From contig SVFF01000004.1 of assembly GCA_015057005.1 (NCBI GenBank), positions 1 through 64,000 on the forward strand: a DNA stretch of 64,000 nt. The letters are read 5' to 3'. Shown piece by piece: positions 1 through 7,807 of this stretch. Source of the DNA: Lachnospiraceae bacterium. Lineage in GTDB: Bacteria; Bacillota; Clostridia; Lachnospirales; Lachnospiraceae. The translations under genes were made by a program, and so were the position numbers. How positions within the stretch are numbered: the first letter of the stretch is position 1; each line of letters begins with the position of its first letter. The notes under the pieces were generated by a model. It did no database searches, had not been told where the DNA came from, and was given only the letters and a program-made list of their open reading frames with translations.

Positions 1-2
1 AA

Positions 3-104
3 CTGAAGTTGTATAATCGCAGAGATTACAACAACTTTCCGATGCGTCCTTTGGGGTGGCATTCACCAAGACAAGTGCTTAATGATTATTTATCGTCACT
101 GTAA
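3..104 (+). CDS. C-terminal end of a probable transposase/integrase (5' partial)
   Basis: The third forward frame is open from the window edge and ends with TAA at 102-104, giving 33 residues. The tail carries YNRRDYNNFPMRPLGW followed by SPRQVL, a pattern I associate with the extreme C-terminus of DDE integrase-core transposases (a YNN..RPL.W.SP..VL type ending). Only this tail is visible, so family and intactness cannot be judged. It suggests that an insertion sequence or its remnant lies just left of the window. The call rests on a short motif only. Confidence 0.4.
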   Translation: MKLYNRRDYNNFPMRPLGWHSPRQVLNDYLSSL

Positions 105-121
105 CAAATGTTTGACAAACC

Positions 122-201
122 TACATCCCGGGCAAAACCACCCTGCTTCCCTATACATCCCGGGCAAAACCGTCCTGCAGCCCGTCCAAAACCGCCCGTG
201 C
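122..201. repeat. Short direct repeats downstream of the GTPase-NYN gene
   Basis: A 25-bp stretch beginning TACATCCCGGGCAAAACC occurs at 122-146 and again at 154-178 (period 32, two mismatches), with a degenerate third copy (GTCCAAAACCGCCC) at about 184-197. They lie between the transposase tail and the stop codon of the minus-strand GTPase gene. No terminator-like hairpin with a T-run was recognised here. Confidence 0.6.
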
Positions 202-216
202 ATTCTTGCGCACGTT

Positions 217-3027
217 CTACTTCAGATACTCCTCCCGGATGGCCTTCTCTGCCGCTTCCACGGCCTCCTTCAGCCCCTGGGCGGACATTCTCATCGCACC
301 GCTGCCCCAGATGATCATCTGTTCCAGCGCATCGGAAGTGGCCACCGTAGTGCGGTATTTTTGAGCGATCTTGTGTACTGTCTTCTCTATATATTGGTCC
401 GCAGTCTCAGCCTCTCTGGTGTAGACCACGTTAATATTGTGGTATTTCACCACGCTTCCGGGATTGCCCTTCACCTTGTAGGCATCAAATACCAGGATCA
501 GCGTATAGCCGGTAAAGCCCTGGAAATTGCAGAGAATATCCATCAGCTTGTCCCGTGCACTGTCAATATTGATAGCGGCCAGCTCACGAAGCTCAGGCCA
601 GGCAAAAATAATATTGTAACCATCCACCAGAAAATAATGCTCGTCGGAATTGGGGATGGCGGGTTTGGGGGTATATTTGCGGTCACCGCCTCCACTATAA
701 TCCACCTCGCGCCTGCTTCCTCTGTGATAACGGCGGTACCTGCCGGCATCCTCCTGACTTTTTCCGTACGTTTGGCGGAAGATAGCCTCTATTTCCTCCT
801 GGGTGATGTAGCCTGCGGATGCGCTGCTCTTGCGGGCGGATGTTTCCTTGCCGTTTTGTGTGCCATGCACATTCTTAAGATCCGCCGCGGAAAGACCTGC
901 TGAGCTGTTTCCCGGTCCGACAGCATTTTCTGTTCCGCTTTCCGCACCGCTGCCATCCCCGGTCATCCGACTCCGTTCAGCCTCCCATCGGGCAACATAG
1001 CTTTCCATATCCAAACCGCTGTCCACATGGGCGTAAGCGTCCACTTCATCCCAGTTTACCACGAAGCCCGCACCGTGAGCACAAAATACGGAGCCTGTGG
1101 GATTGGCCAAATCGGCCTCCGGATCATACTGCCTTGCGGCGATGACCTCCTCTGCATTGTGGCAGGGCTCGTACCCTTTTAACACACAGGAAAATCTGCC
1201 GTGACCTCTGGTGTAGGCGTTCACTTCCCGCTGATAATCTCTCATGGTGGATACCGGCGCCGTGCCGGTAAGGACGCTCATTTCCCCCTCTGTCGCAGGA
1301 GGCTCAAAGCTACCGTGCATTCTCTGGATATCCGACATGGCCCTGCCCAGCATCTCCGTGGGCACCTCCAAAGTGTAGGCAAATATGGGCTCCAACAGAA
1401 TGCTCTTACTCTTACGGAGTCCCTGACGCACCGCCCGGTAAGTAGACTGACGGAAATCGCCGCCCTCCGTGTGCTTGGTGTGGGCTCTGCCTGCGATCAG
1501 ACAGATTTTCATGTCCGTGATCTCTGAGCCTGTCAGCACGCCCACATGGCGTTTCTCCTCCAGATGGGTCAGCACCAGACGCTGCCAGTTGGTATCCAGA
1601 TCATCGCTGCTGCACAGACTGGCAAACTGCAGACCGCTGCCCCGCTCGCCGGGCTCCATCAGCAAATGTACTTCCGCATAATGCCGCAGGGGTTCGAAAT
1701 GGCCGATGCCCTCCACCGGCTCAGCGATGGTTTCTTTATAAATAATACTTCCCGTTCCAAATTCCACTTCCAGACCAAAGCGCTCCTGGATCTGGGACTT
1801 CAGCACCTCGATCTGCACCTCGCCCATGACCTGCACATGAATCTCTTTGGTCGCCTCATTCCACACCAGATGCAGCAGCGGCTCCTCCTCTTCCAGCTGA
1901 CGGAGCTTGCTCAGCGTCTGAAAAGCATCACAACCGTCCGGCAGCATCAGCTGATAGGTCAGCACCGGTTCCAGCATCGGCAGTTCATTTTCTGCTTCAA
2001 AGCCAAGGCCCTGTCCCACAAAGGTGCGGGTAAGGCCCGTCACCGCGCAGACATCGCCTGCCGGAACCCTTTCTGCCATGGTGTACTGGGCACCGTTATA
2101 AATACGGATCTGATCCGCCTTTTCCTCCCAGGCCTCCTCCGCCCGGGCACTGGCGGCATTGCCCACCTGCATTTTTACTTTCAATTCACCACCGGTAACC
2201 TTCAGATAAGTCAAACGGTTGCCGGCCAAGTCTCTGCCGATCTTGTACACCCGGGCTCCGAACTGCTCTGGATACTCAGGGGCCAGCGCATACTGATAGA
2301 TGCCGGCCAACAGTCCGTCCACGCCCTGCAGCTTCAAGGCCGACCCGAAAAAGCAGGGAAAAATCTCTCTGTCCCAAATAGCCCGGGCGATATGTTCATC
2401 CTCCACACGCCCGGTCTCCAGATATTCCTCCAAAAGCGGTTCGCTGCACATGGCGGCATTTTCCCAGAATTGATCCACTCCCCCGGTCTCCTGCCCATTC
2501 ACGCCTTTTCCGGCGGCCTGCTGCAGCTCTTCCACAGCTTCCGTAAAGTCCACACACCGCTGATCCAGCCTGCTCTGCAGCTCTGCAAGCAGCTTCTCCC
2601 GGTCCGTCCCCTCCTGGTCCATCTTGTTCACAAACAAAAATACCGGAATCTGATACCGCTTCAAAAGTCTCCACAATGTAGTCACATGTCCCTGGACGCC
2701 GTCTGCGCCGCTGATCACCAGCACCGCGTAATCCAGCACCTGGAGGGTCCGCTCCATCTCCGCACTGAAATCCACATGCCCCGGCGTATCCAAAAGGGCT
2801 ATGCTCATATCCTCCCACTGAAGTCTCGCCTGCTTGGCAAATATGGTAATACCCCGCTCCCGCTCCATGGCAAAATTGTCCAGGAAAGCATTGCCGTGGT
2901 CCACCCTTCCCACTTTCCGAAGTCCCCCGCAGGTATACAAAAGACCTTCCGCGAGGGTGGTCTTACCGGCGTCCACATGGGCCAACAGACCAACACAAAT
3001 ATTCTTTTTTTTACGCTGTCCGCCCAT
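217..3027 (-). CDS. Tet/EF-G-like translational GTPase fused to a C-terminal NYN (Rae1/YacP-like) nuclease domain
   Basis: The 936-residue protein opens with a translational GTPase domain: P-loop AHVDAGKT (16-23), DTPGH (80-84) and NKMD (134-137), followed by the EF-G domain II-V architecture seen in TetM/TetO-type ribosomal protection proteins. After a Gly/Ser-rich low-complexity linker (about 690-755) comes a roughly 165-residue NYN/PIN-like domain with LVDGYNIIFAWPEL, VFDAY, ADQYIE and TSDALEQ, matching Rae1/YacP, an A-site mRNA endonuclease in Bacillus. Tet proteins are about 640 residues, so the nuclease module is an extra. An in-frame ATG at 3051 precedes the Shine-Dalgarno AGGAGGAGG, so the ATG at 3027 is the start. 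Tetracycline protection is not implied; a ribosome-rescue or mRNA-cleavage role is inference. Confidence 0.85.
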   Translation of the reverse strand: MGGQRKKKNICVGLLAHVDAGKTTLAEGLLYTCGGLRKVGRVDHGNAFLDNFAMERERGITIFAKQARLQWEDMSIALLDTPGHVDFSAEMERTLQVLDYAVLVISGADGVQGHVTTLWRLLKRYQIPVFLFVNKMDQEGTDREKLLAELQSRLDQRCVDFTEAVEELQQAAGKGVNGQETGGVDQFWENAAMCSEPLLEEYLETGRVEDEHIARAIWDREIFPCFFGSALKLQGVDGLLAGIYQYALAPEYPEQFGARVYKIGRDLAGNRLTYLKVTGGELKVKMQVGNAASARAEEAWEEKADQIRIYNGAQYTMAERVPAGDVCAVTGLTRTFVGQGLGFEAENELPMLEPVLTYQLMLPDGCDAFQTLSKLRQLEEEEPLLHLVWNEATKEIHVQVMGEVQIEVLKSQIQERFGLEVEFGTGSIIYKETIAEPVEGIGHFEPLRHYAEVHLLMEPGERGSGLQFASLCSSDDLDTNWQRLVLTHLEEKRHVGVLTGSEITDMKICLIAGRAHTKHTEGGDFRQSTYRAVRQGLRKSKSILLEPIFAYTLEVPTEMLGRAMSDIQRMHGSFEPPATEGEMSVLTGTAPVSTMRDYQREVNAYTRGHGRFSCVLKGYEPCHNAEEVIAARQYDPEADLANPTGSVFCAHGAGFVVNWDEVDAYAHVDSGLDMESYVARWEAERSRMTGDGSGAESGTENAVGPGNSSAGLSAADLKNVHGTQNGKETSARKSSASAGYITQEEIEAIFRQTYGKSQEDAGRYRRYHRGSRREVDYSGGGDRKYTPKPAIPNSDEHYFLVDGYNIIFAWPELRELAAINIDSARDKLMDILCNFQGFTGYTLILVFDAYKVKGNPGSVVKYHNINVVYTREAETADQYIEKTVHKIAQKYRTTVATSDALEQMIIWGSGAMRMSAQGLKEAVEAAEKAIREEYLK

Positions 3028-3146
3028 AAAAAAGGACCTCCTCCTGTACATAATGCAAATATTATAGCACAGAAGGGGGCTTTAGTCGATACAGGAAATA
3101 ACCAATTCCTTTCGACACAAATTTTTTATATAGAATCCGGGGATTG

Positions 3147-3175
3147 TTGACAACCAACTAATAATGCCCTATAAT
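3147..3175 (+). promoter_or_regulatory. Consensus sigma-A promoter of the TetR-led cluster
   Basis: TTGACA at 3147-3152 and TATAAT at 3170-3175 are separated by exactly 17 bp, a perfect vegetative promoter pointing into the TetR gene at 3209. Its strength implies that repression, not activation, sets expression of the run that follows. Confidence 0.85.
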
Positions 3176-3179
3176 TTTT

Positions 3180-3193
3180 ATATGAACACGTTC
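3180..3193. promoter_or_regulatory. Palindromic operator overlapping the transcription start
   Basis: ATGAAC-AC-GTTCAT is an inverted repeat with 6-bp arms, beginning 5 bp after the -10 box and ending 15 bp before the TetR start codon. Position and symmetry fit an autoregulatory TetR operator. Binding by the adjacent regulator is inferred from proximity. Confidence 0.6.
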
Positions 3194-3208
3194 ATTTAAG
3201 GAGGATTC

Positions 3209-3715
3209 ATGCCGAAAATCATAGAAAATCTCGACCAGCGTCTGATTGAAGAAGCAAGAAAACAAATTGAAGAATCCGGTTACAGCGCCGTGACTATCCG
3301 TTCCGTTGCCAAGGGCTGCGGTGTGGGTGTGGGCACCGTGTACAACTACTTCCCCTCCAAGGATGACCTGGTAGCTTCCTTCATGGCGGCGGATTGGAGG
3401 CTGTGCCTGGATACCATTACCGGGACCGGCGAAAAAGCCGCCGATGCACTGCCGGTTCTTCGCTGTATCTACGACCAGTTGTGCATATTCACTAAGCAGC
3501 ATCATAGTATTATCCGTGACCAGGGAGCCGCTGCAGGCTTTGCCGGATCCTTTGGCAAATACCACGGAATGCTGCGGGGACAGCTGGCCGGACCTTTGCG
3601 GAAATTCTGCGACAGCGATTTTACCGCCGACTTTATTGCGGAATCCATGCTGGTATGGACTATGAACGGCAAAGAGTTTGAGCAGCTCTACATAATAATC
3701 AAGAAAATATTGTAA
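3209..3715 (+). CDS. TetR/AcrR family transcriptional regulator
   Basis: This 168-residue protein has the TetR N-terminal helix-turn-helix at about residues 25-58 (AVTIRSVAKGCGVGVGTVYNYF then SKDDLV), and a shorter than usual ligand-binding C-terminal region. AAGGAGG lies 5 bp before the ATG. It is the first gene after a consensus promoter with an overlapping palindrome and is followed on the same strand by oxidoreductase genes starting at 3780, so it is the probable autorepressor and local controller of that cluster. The ligand is unknown; neighbours suggest a small hydrophobic or redox-active molecule. The stop codon lies inside a 14-bp-arm inverted repeat. Confidence 0.9.
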   Translation: MPKIIENLDQRLIEEARKQIEESGYSAVTIRSVAKGCGVGVGTVYNYFPSKDDLVASFMAADWRLCLDTITGTGEKAADALPVLRCIYDQLCIFTKQHHSIIRDQGAAAGFAGSFGKYHGMLRGQLAGPLRKFCDSDFTADFIAESMLVWTMNGKEFEQLYIIIKKIL

Positions 3716-3755
3716 CTATTCAGCACCCCATTCGCATGGCTCTGAATAGTTACAA
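3710..3755. repeat. Inverted repeat with 14-bp perfect arms, copy 1 of a dispersed palindromic element
   Basis: TTGTAACTATTCAG (3710-3723) is the exact reverse complement of CTGAATAGTTACAA (3742-3755), enclosing an 18-bp loop that contains CATTCGCA. A related element with the same arms and loop word is at 27945-28008. It lacks a T-run, so it is not an obvious terminator; it may act as an mRNA processing or attenuation element between the TetR gene and the flavin-reductase gene. Confidence 0.8.
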
Positions 3756-3779
3756 ATAAATCATAAAGGAGAATGCAAA

Positions 3780-4706
3780 ATGTCAAGTTTTGAAAACCTT
3801 CGTGTGGTAGACAATTTCTACCAGACATCCCTTTTCTTCCCCATGCCCACCGTGGTCATCAGCACCCTGTGCGAAGACGGTTCCACCACTCTAGGCCCCT
3901 ACTCTCTGGTGCAGCCCTACTATGTTGCAGGCAAGGATTTTTATGCAATGCTGCTGTCCTGCCGCAACTCTTCCAACACTGCCCAGAACATTTTAAGAAC
4001 AGGCAAATGTGCCATCAACTTTGTGGACGACAAGCCCAAGACCTTCAAGGAATGCGTAAAGCTCTCCTGGCCCGGCGACAAGCCCGAAGACAAGATGCCC
4101 AAGTGTCAGTTCAAGCTGGAGCCCGGCCTGATTCAGGAAGAGACCGGCGAAAAGCGTCCCCTGGTCCTCACCGATGCCATCGAAGTGATCGAGTGTACCT
4201 GGGTCCGCGAATTGGACAATGCCCAGAATGATCAGCCCGGCGAGCTGAACGGCTACGAAGGTCCTTATCACGATTTCAACGGTATTACTTCCAAGTTCGG
4301 CGCTCACTTTATTTTAAAGATCGACCGCATCCTGATGAAAAAGAAATACCACGATGCCATCATCAATGGCGTTACCGCAAAGGACTTCCCTCCCCTGCCC
4401 GTTGACTACGGTTACCGTGACAGCAAGAACTTCTGGTTCCACAGAAAGACCCGCCTGCGTGCAGAGCTGCTGCCCATGCGCAAGCAGTCCTTAGAGTCCG
4501 TCCGCTATGCAGCTGACCGTGCTGACGACAAGATCAAGTTCACCGACGAGGCGTTGGAGACCATCCTGAACGTGCCCCGGGTATTCCTGTCCGTAGTATT
4601 AAAAGGCTGTGTGGATTGGGCAAGGGAAAACAATGTGGATCTGATCACAGCAGAGCATATGAAGATCATCAACGACAAGCGTTCCAAAGAAAAGAATAAG
4701 AAATAA
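3780..4706 (+). CDS. Flavin reductase-like (FMN-binding split-barrel) protein
   Basis: The 308-residue product begins with a flavin-reductase-like split barrel: the region with PMPTVVISTLCEDGSTTLGP, SLVQPYYVAG and SCRNSSNTAQNI resembles the FMN-binding strands and Ser/Asn phosphate contacts of this family, about residues 20-200. The last 100 residues are a basic and helical extension not typical of short flavin reductases (150-200 residues). AAGGAG precedes the ATG. It is the first enzyme gene after the TetR regulator and is followed 30 bp later by an NAD(P)-binding protein, so a two-component reductase arrangement is plausible. The substrate is not known. Confidence 0.75.
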   Translation: MSSFENLRVVDNFYQTSLFFPMPTVVISTLCEDGSTTLGPYSLVQPYYVAGKDFYAMLLSCRNSSNTAQNILRTGKCAINFVDDKPKTFKECVKLSWPGDKPEDKMPKCQFKLEPGLIQEETGEKRPLVLTDAIEVIECTWVRELDNAQNDQPGELNGYEGPYHDFNGITSKFGAHFILKIDRILMKKKYHDAIINGVTAKDFPPLPVDYGYRDSKNFWFHRKTRLRAELLPMRKQSLESVRYAADRADDKIKFTDEALETILNVPRVFLSVVLKGCVDWARENNVDLITAEHMKIINDKRSKEKNKK

Positions 4707-4736
4707 ATAAAAACACATTCAAAGGAGGAAATCAAA

Positions 4737-5597
4737 ATGAAAGTTGTTCTTGCCGGTGCATTCGGTAATCTCGGTGCAGAGATTCTGAAATGCCTCATCA
4801 ACGCAGGTCATGAAGTAGTGGCCGCTGACCTGAAAGAAATCCCCATCGAAGGTATCCGGGGTAAATATACCTTTGCTGCCATCGACGCCACCAATCCCGA
4901 CACCTTAAAGGGTCTGTGCGACGGTGCAGAAGTGGTTATCACCACCATGGGCCTTACCGGTGCTTCCACCCGCTTTACTTCCTATGACATCGACTATAAG
5001 GGCAATATGAACTTATACGAGGAGTGCAAGCGCGCAGGTGTGAAGAAATTCAACTACATCTCCGTTATCTCCTGCGACGAGCCCGGTGCCAAAGAAGTGC
5101 CCATGCTCCACGCCAAGTACATGGTTGAGCAGGAGATCAAGAAGCAGCCTATGGAGTACGTGATCTACCGTCCCACCGGTTACTTCTACGATATCGCAAA
5201 GGTATTTAAGCCTTATATCGACAAGGGCGAAATGCAGCTGTTAAAGGGCTACGGCAATGTAAAAGCCAACGTAGTGGACTGCCCCGACTTCGCTGCTTTC
5301 ATCGTGGAACACATGAACGACACCAACGTTACCTACAACGTAGGCGGCAAAGAGACCTACACCTATCTGGAAATGGCAAAAATGTGCTTTGACGCAGCAG
5401 GCAAGCCTATGAAGATCAAATGGGCTCCCATCTGGCTTTTCGGCATCCTGGCAAATCTGCCCAAGATCAAAAAAGCCGGAAAGCACGACATTATCCTCTT
5501 CTCCAAGTGGACCTTAAGCCACGATCTGGTAGGCGACACCACCACCGGAGACAAGAGCTTTGCTGAATATATCAAGAGCTATTTCGGAAAGGAGTAA
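4737..5597 (+). CDS. NmrA/atypical SDR-type NAD(P)-binding oxidoreductase
   Basis: The 286-residue protein starts with a Rossmann fold, VVLAGAFGNLGAEILKCLINAG, the GxxGxxG nucleotide-binding pattern of atypical short-chain dehydrogenases and NmrA-like proteins, followed by an acidic residue at the end of strand 2 (ADL), favouring NAD(H). The segment YISVISCDEP and later YRPTGYFYD fit the NmrA-like core. A strong AAAGGAGG sits 8 bp upstream of the ATG. It lies 30 bp after the flavin-reductase-like gene and its stop is 6 bp before the DUF1295 gene, so the three are surely co-transcribed. Substrate unknown. Confidence 0.8.
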   Translation: MKVVLAGAFGNLGAEILKCLINAGHEVVAADLKEIPIEGIRGKYTFAAIDATNPDTLKGLCDGAEVVITTMGLTGASTRFTSYDIDYKGNMNLYEECKRAGVKKFNYISVISCDEPGAKEVPMLHAKYMVEQEIKKQPMEYVIYRPTGYFYDIAKVFKPYIDKGEMQLLKGYGNVKANVVDCPDFAAFIVEHMNDTNVTYNVGGKETYTYLEMAKMCFDAAGKPMKIKWAPIWLFGILANLPKIKKAGKHDIILFSKWTLSHDLVGDTTTGDKSFAEYIKSYFGKE

Positions 5598-5603
5598 ATT
5601 TTT

Positions 5604-6407
5604 ATGTGGATCTGGACACACCTTGGAATTTTCTTCGTATTAAGCCTGCTTGTCTGCCTGTGCGGCTTTAAGAAGTACGTTTACTTTATGTCCATCGGTT
5701 ACGGTTTCTCCGTTGCCATCATCGGCGCTGCCATGGCTGTTATGAGCCTGATGGGTATTTACCCCGAAGCGGGCCTGGCTCATTACCTTCAGTTTGCCCT
5801 GTTCTTGATCTACGGCTTCCGCCTTTCCGGTTTCCTGTTGATCCGCGAGCTCAAGAACGCTGCTTACCGCAAGACTCTGGCTGAGGCTACCGGTGACGAG
5901 AGCAAGATGCCCTTCTTTGTAAAAGTTGTTATGTGGCTGACCATGGGCGTTCTGTACACCGCCCAGACCTCCGGTGTGGCATTCCGTCTGTTCAACGGTG
6001 GGGAAGGCACCATTTGCCAGTGGATCGGCATCGCCATCAGTGCATTCGGTATCATCCTGGAAGCAATCGCAGACCAGCAGAAGAGCGCCCAGAAGGCAAA
6101 ACGCCCCGACATGGTAGCTACCGAGCAGCTGTACAAGATCGTCCGCTGCCCCAACTACTTCGGCGAGATCCTGTTCTGGACAGGCGTTACCGTTTCCAGC
6201 CTTGATATCCTGAAAGGCGCAGGCCAGTGGATCACCGTTATCATCGCTTACATCCTGATCGTATTCATTATGTTCAACGGTGCACAGCGTCTGGAGAAGC
6301 GCCAGATGAAGCGCTACGGCAATAATGCAGAGTACAAGGCTTACGCCGACAAGACTCCCATCATCATCCCTCTGCTGCCCATTTACCATTTGAACAAGCA
6401 AGCGTAA
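5604..6407 (+). CDS. DUF1295 (steroid 5-alpha-reductase C-terminal-like) integral membrane protein
   Basis: This 267-residue protein is very hydrophobic with about six or seven membrane segments (first at about residues 5-22) and the conserved C-terminal block of DUF1295, including QKSAQKAKRP, VRCPNYFGEILFWTGV and the YRRYG-like KRYGNNAEYKAY. DUF1295 proteins belong to the same fold group as steroid 5-alpha-reductases and isoprenylcysteine methyltransferases and bind a nucleotide cofactor at this C-terminal region. The Shine-Dalgarno GAAAGGAG overlaps the end of the preceding gene, implying coupling. In context it could be the membrane reductase that acts on a lipid, sterol or terpenoid, fed by the two preceding soluble redox proteins; that role is inference. 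Confidence 0.8.
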   Translation: MWIWTHLGIFFVLSLLVCLCGFKKYVYFMSIGYGFSVAIIGAAMAVMSLMGIYPEAGLAHYLQFALFLIYGFRLSGFLLIRELKNAAYRKTLAEATGDESKMPFFVKVVMWLTMGVLYTAQTSGVAFRLFNGGEGTICQWIGIAISAFGIILEAIADQQKSAQKAKRPDMVATEQLYKIVRCPNYFGEILFWTGVTVSSLDILKGAGQWITVIIAYILIVFIMFNGAQRLEKRQMKRYGNNAEYKAYADKTPIIIPLLPIYHLNKQA

Positions 6408-6417
6408 GGTACAAAAA

Positions 6418-6471
6418 CAGGTTTTTTAATGAGGTTTTCTTAATTGAGGTTTTTTTAATTGAGGTTTTTTT
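6418..6471 (+). repeat. Tandem 15-bp repeat carrying Shine-Dalgarno motifs before the next gene
   Basis: The 64-bp gap after the DUF1295 gene contains GAGGTTTTCTTAATT, GAGGTTTTTTTAATT and GAGGTTTTTTT in tandem ending at the ATG of 6472, preceded by a partial CAGGTTTTTTAAT copy. Each unit carries a GAGG that could pair with 16S rRNA, but only the last is at working distance (7 nt). This looks like slippage expansion of a leader; it may tune translation. Confidence 0.75.
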
Positions 6472-7092
6472 ATGAATGATTTTTCTATTGCAATGGCACT
6501 TGTAGATTACATACCGGTATTTCTCTTCGGTGCTGCCGCGGTGTTACTTCAGCGAGACTTATACAACAAAATGAGCAAGGGTTGCTTTGCTCTGTTTGCG
6601 GCAGGTACCATCAACGTGTTTATTGCCGGATTTTTAAAAGCCACCTGGAAGCTGCTCTACGCCGCCGGCATCTGCGATTTTACTGCCCTGGATGACATGT
6701 TCTTCCCGGTGCAGTCCATCGGCTTTTTGCTGGTGGGCATCGCTGTGGTGGCCATGCTGGGTTTCCGTCAGGAAAAGGCTGCTGTGCTGACAGTGGCCCC
6801 TCCCGTCTTCACCGGCACCTTCGTGTTCGTAGGACTGATGGTGGCAGGCCTGGGCTGCATGAGCGTGGGACTGAGCATTATCGCTGTCAGGATGAAAAAG
6901 GGGGGCGCTATCGCTTATTTTGTGATTGCTTTCCTCTGCTCCCTTTGCATGGGGTATCTCTCCAGCCAGGATTTCGCCCAGGCTTACATGAACTGGATGG
7001 CCGAGATCATCAACTGCATCGGACAGGGCACACTGCTGGCAGGCGCATTTGTGCTGCACAAGGCAGGATTGGCAGATTTTCAACTGAAATAA
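6472..7092 (+). CDS. Small polytopic membrane protein of unknown function
   Basis: The 206-residue protein is hydrophobic with about six predicted membrane segments (near residues 12-27, 38-55, 73-95, 103-130, 143-158 and 180-195) and short polar loops. I recognise no family motif. The ATG has a GAGG seven bases upstream, the last of three tandem GAGG units. It is downstream of the DUF1295 membrane enzyme and 64 bp upstream of the 215-residue unknown at 7156, so it belongs to the TetR-led run. A role as a membrane anchor, transporter or partner of the DUF1295 protein is possible but not shown by sequence. Confidence 0.75.
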   Translation: MNDFSIAMALVDYIPVFLFGAAAVLLQRDLYNKMSKGCFALFAAGTINVFIAGFLKATWKLLYAAGICDFTALDDMFFPVQSIGFLLVGIAVVAMLGFRQEKAAVLTVAPPVFTGTFVFVGLMVAGLGCMSVGLSIIAVRMKKGGAIAYFVIAFLCSLCMGYLSSQDFAQAYMNWMAEIINCIGQGTLLAGAFVLHKAGLADFQLK

Positions 7093-7155
7093 CACAAATT
7101 TGTGCGGAAGCGAAGCCCGAATTTCTTTCGCATGTATTTTGAAACGGAGATTATT

Positions 7156-7803
7156 ATGATTTCTAAAATGCTTCAAACCATCGGTGCAGCTTTCCCTCTG
7201 GAAACAAAAGACGCCGGCAATTATCAGACCATGAAGGTCAGCGGCATGAAGTTTCAGATCCAGGTCTTTTATGCAAAAGGCCTGGGGCACGTGTCCGCCA
7301 TGACCGCCAAGGGGTTCTTTGGACTGATGAAAATGGACACCCTGATCATCACCCCCACCGAAAAGGACATGCCCCTCTTCTCCTACGACCGCGTGCTTGC
7401 CATGGGCAATGACACGCTGATCTTTGAGTTGTACGATACGCTTTTGGGAGAAGCCGCTCTCACCGGACTGGATAAGGTGAAGACCGCAGCTGCGGTACTT
7501 CCTGCCCACGATCCCGGCGAGCACTGGTATGATTCCATCAAGCTGTCCCAGAGCTTTTCCAAGAAAGGCAAAAAAGAACACTCTGCCGCCTTTGACGCAG
7601 TTGCTTCGGATTACTTAAAAGCCTTTCTGGCAGCTGCCGGTACTGCCGCTTCCTGCGACGGTGCCGCCAAACGCGAAAAAGCTTCTGTGTACGTGGAAGG
7701 CCTGCTGACTCACGGCGGTCCCTCCACGGATGTATTCAAAAAAGGAATCGGCGACGAGAAGACCGCCGACTTATTCCGCAAAGTACTCTTTGGAACGAGG
7801 TGA
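7156..7803 (+). CDS. Uncharacterised 215-residue protein of the TetR-led cluster
   Basis: Soluble, mixed alpha/beta protein without signal peptide. The first half includes SGMKFQIQVFYAKGLGHVSAMTAKG and a block TLIITPTEKDMPLFSYD followed by NDTLIFELYDTLL; this P...DMP.F..D arrangement is faintly like ferredoxin-dependent bilin reductases, but I cannot establish homology by eye. The second half is Ala/Lys-rich and helical. An upstream in-frame ATG at 7102 lacks a ribosome binding site, whereas ACGGAG lies 6 bp before the ATG at 7156, which is therefore chosen. The stop overlaps the region just before the GTG of the SGNH hydrolase gene, so the two are probably coupled. Function unknown; redox chemistry is suggested only by neighbours. 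Confidence 0.75.
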   Translation: MISKMLQTIGAAFPLETKDAGNYQTMKVSGMKFQIQVFYAKGLGHVSAMTAKGFFGLMKMDTLIITPTEKDMPLFSYDRVLAMGNDTLIFELYDTLLGEAALTGLDKVKTAAAVLPAHDPGEHWYDSIKLSQSFSKKGKKEHSAAFDAVASDYLKAFLAAAGTAASCDGAAKREKASVYVEGLLTHGGPSTDVFKKGIGDEKTADLFRKVLFGTR

Positions 7804-7807
7804 CATT

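Noticed and set aside
217..3027. Straightforward tetracycline resistance gene
   Set aside because: The fused NYN domain and chromosomal setting differ from Tet(M/O/W) determinants; resistance is not supported by sequence alone.
1546..3150. Long plus-strand reading frame of 534 codons
   Set aside because: It lies entirely antisense to the GTPase-NYN gene, has no ribosome binding site and encodes no recognisable motifs; it results from the codon bias of the real gene.
5640..6401. Minus-strand reading frame of 253 codons
   Set aside because: Antisense to the DUF1295 gene, which has membrane segments and a ribosome binding site; the shadow is Asp/Gln/His-rich without family likeness.
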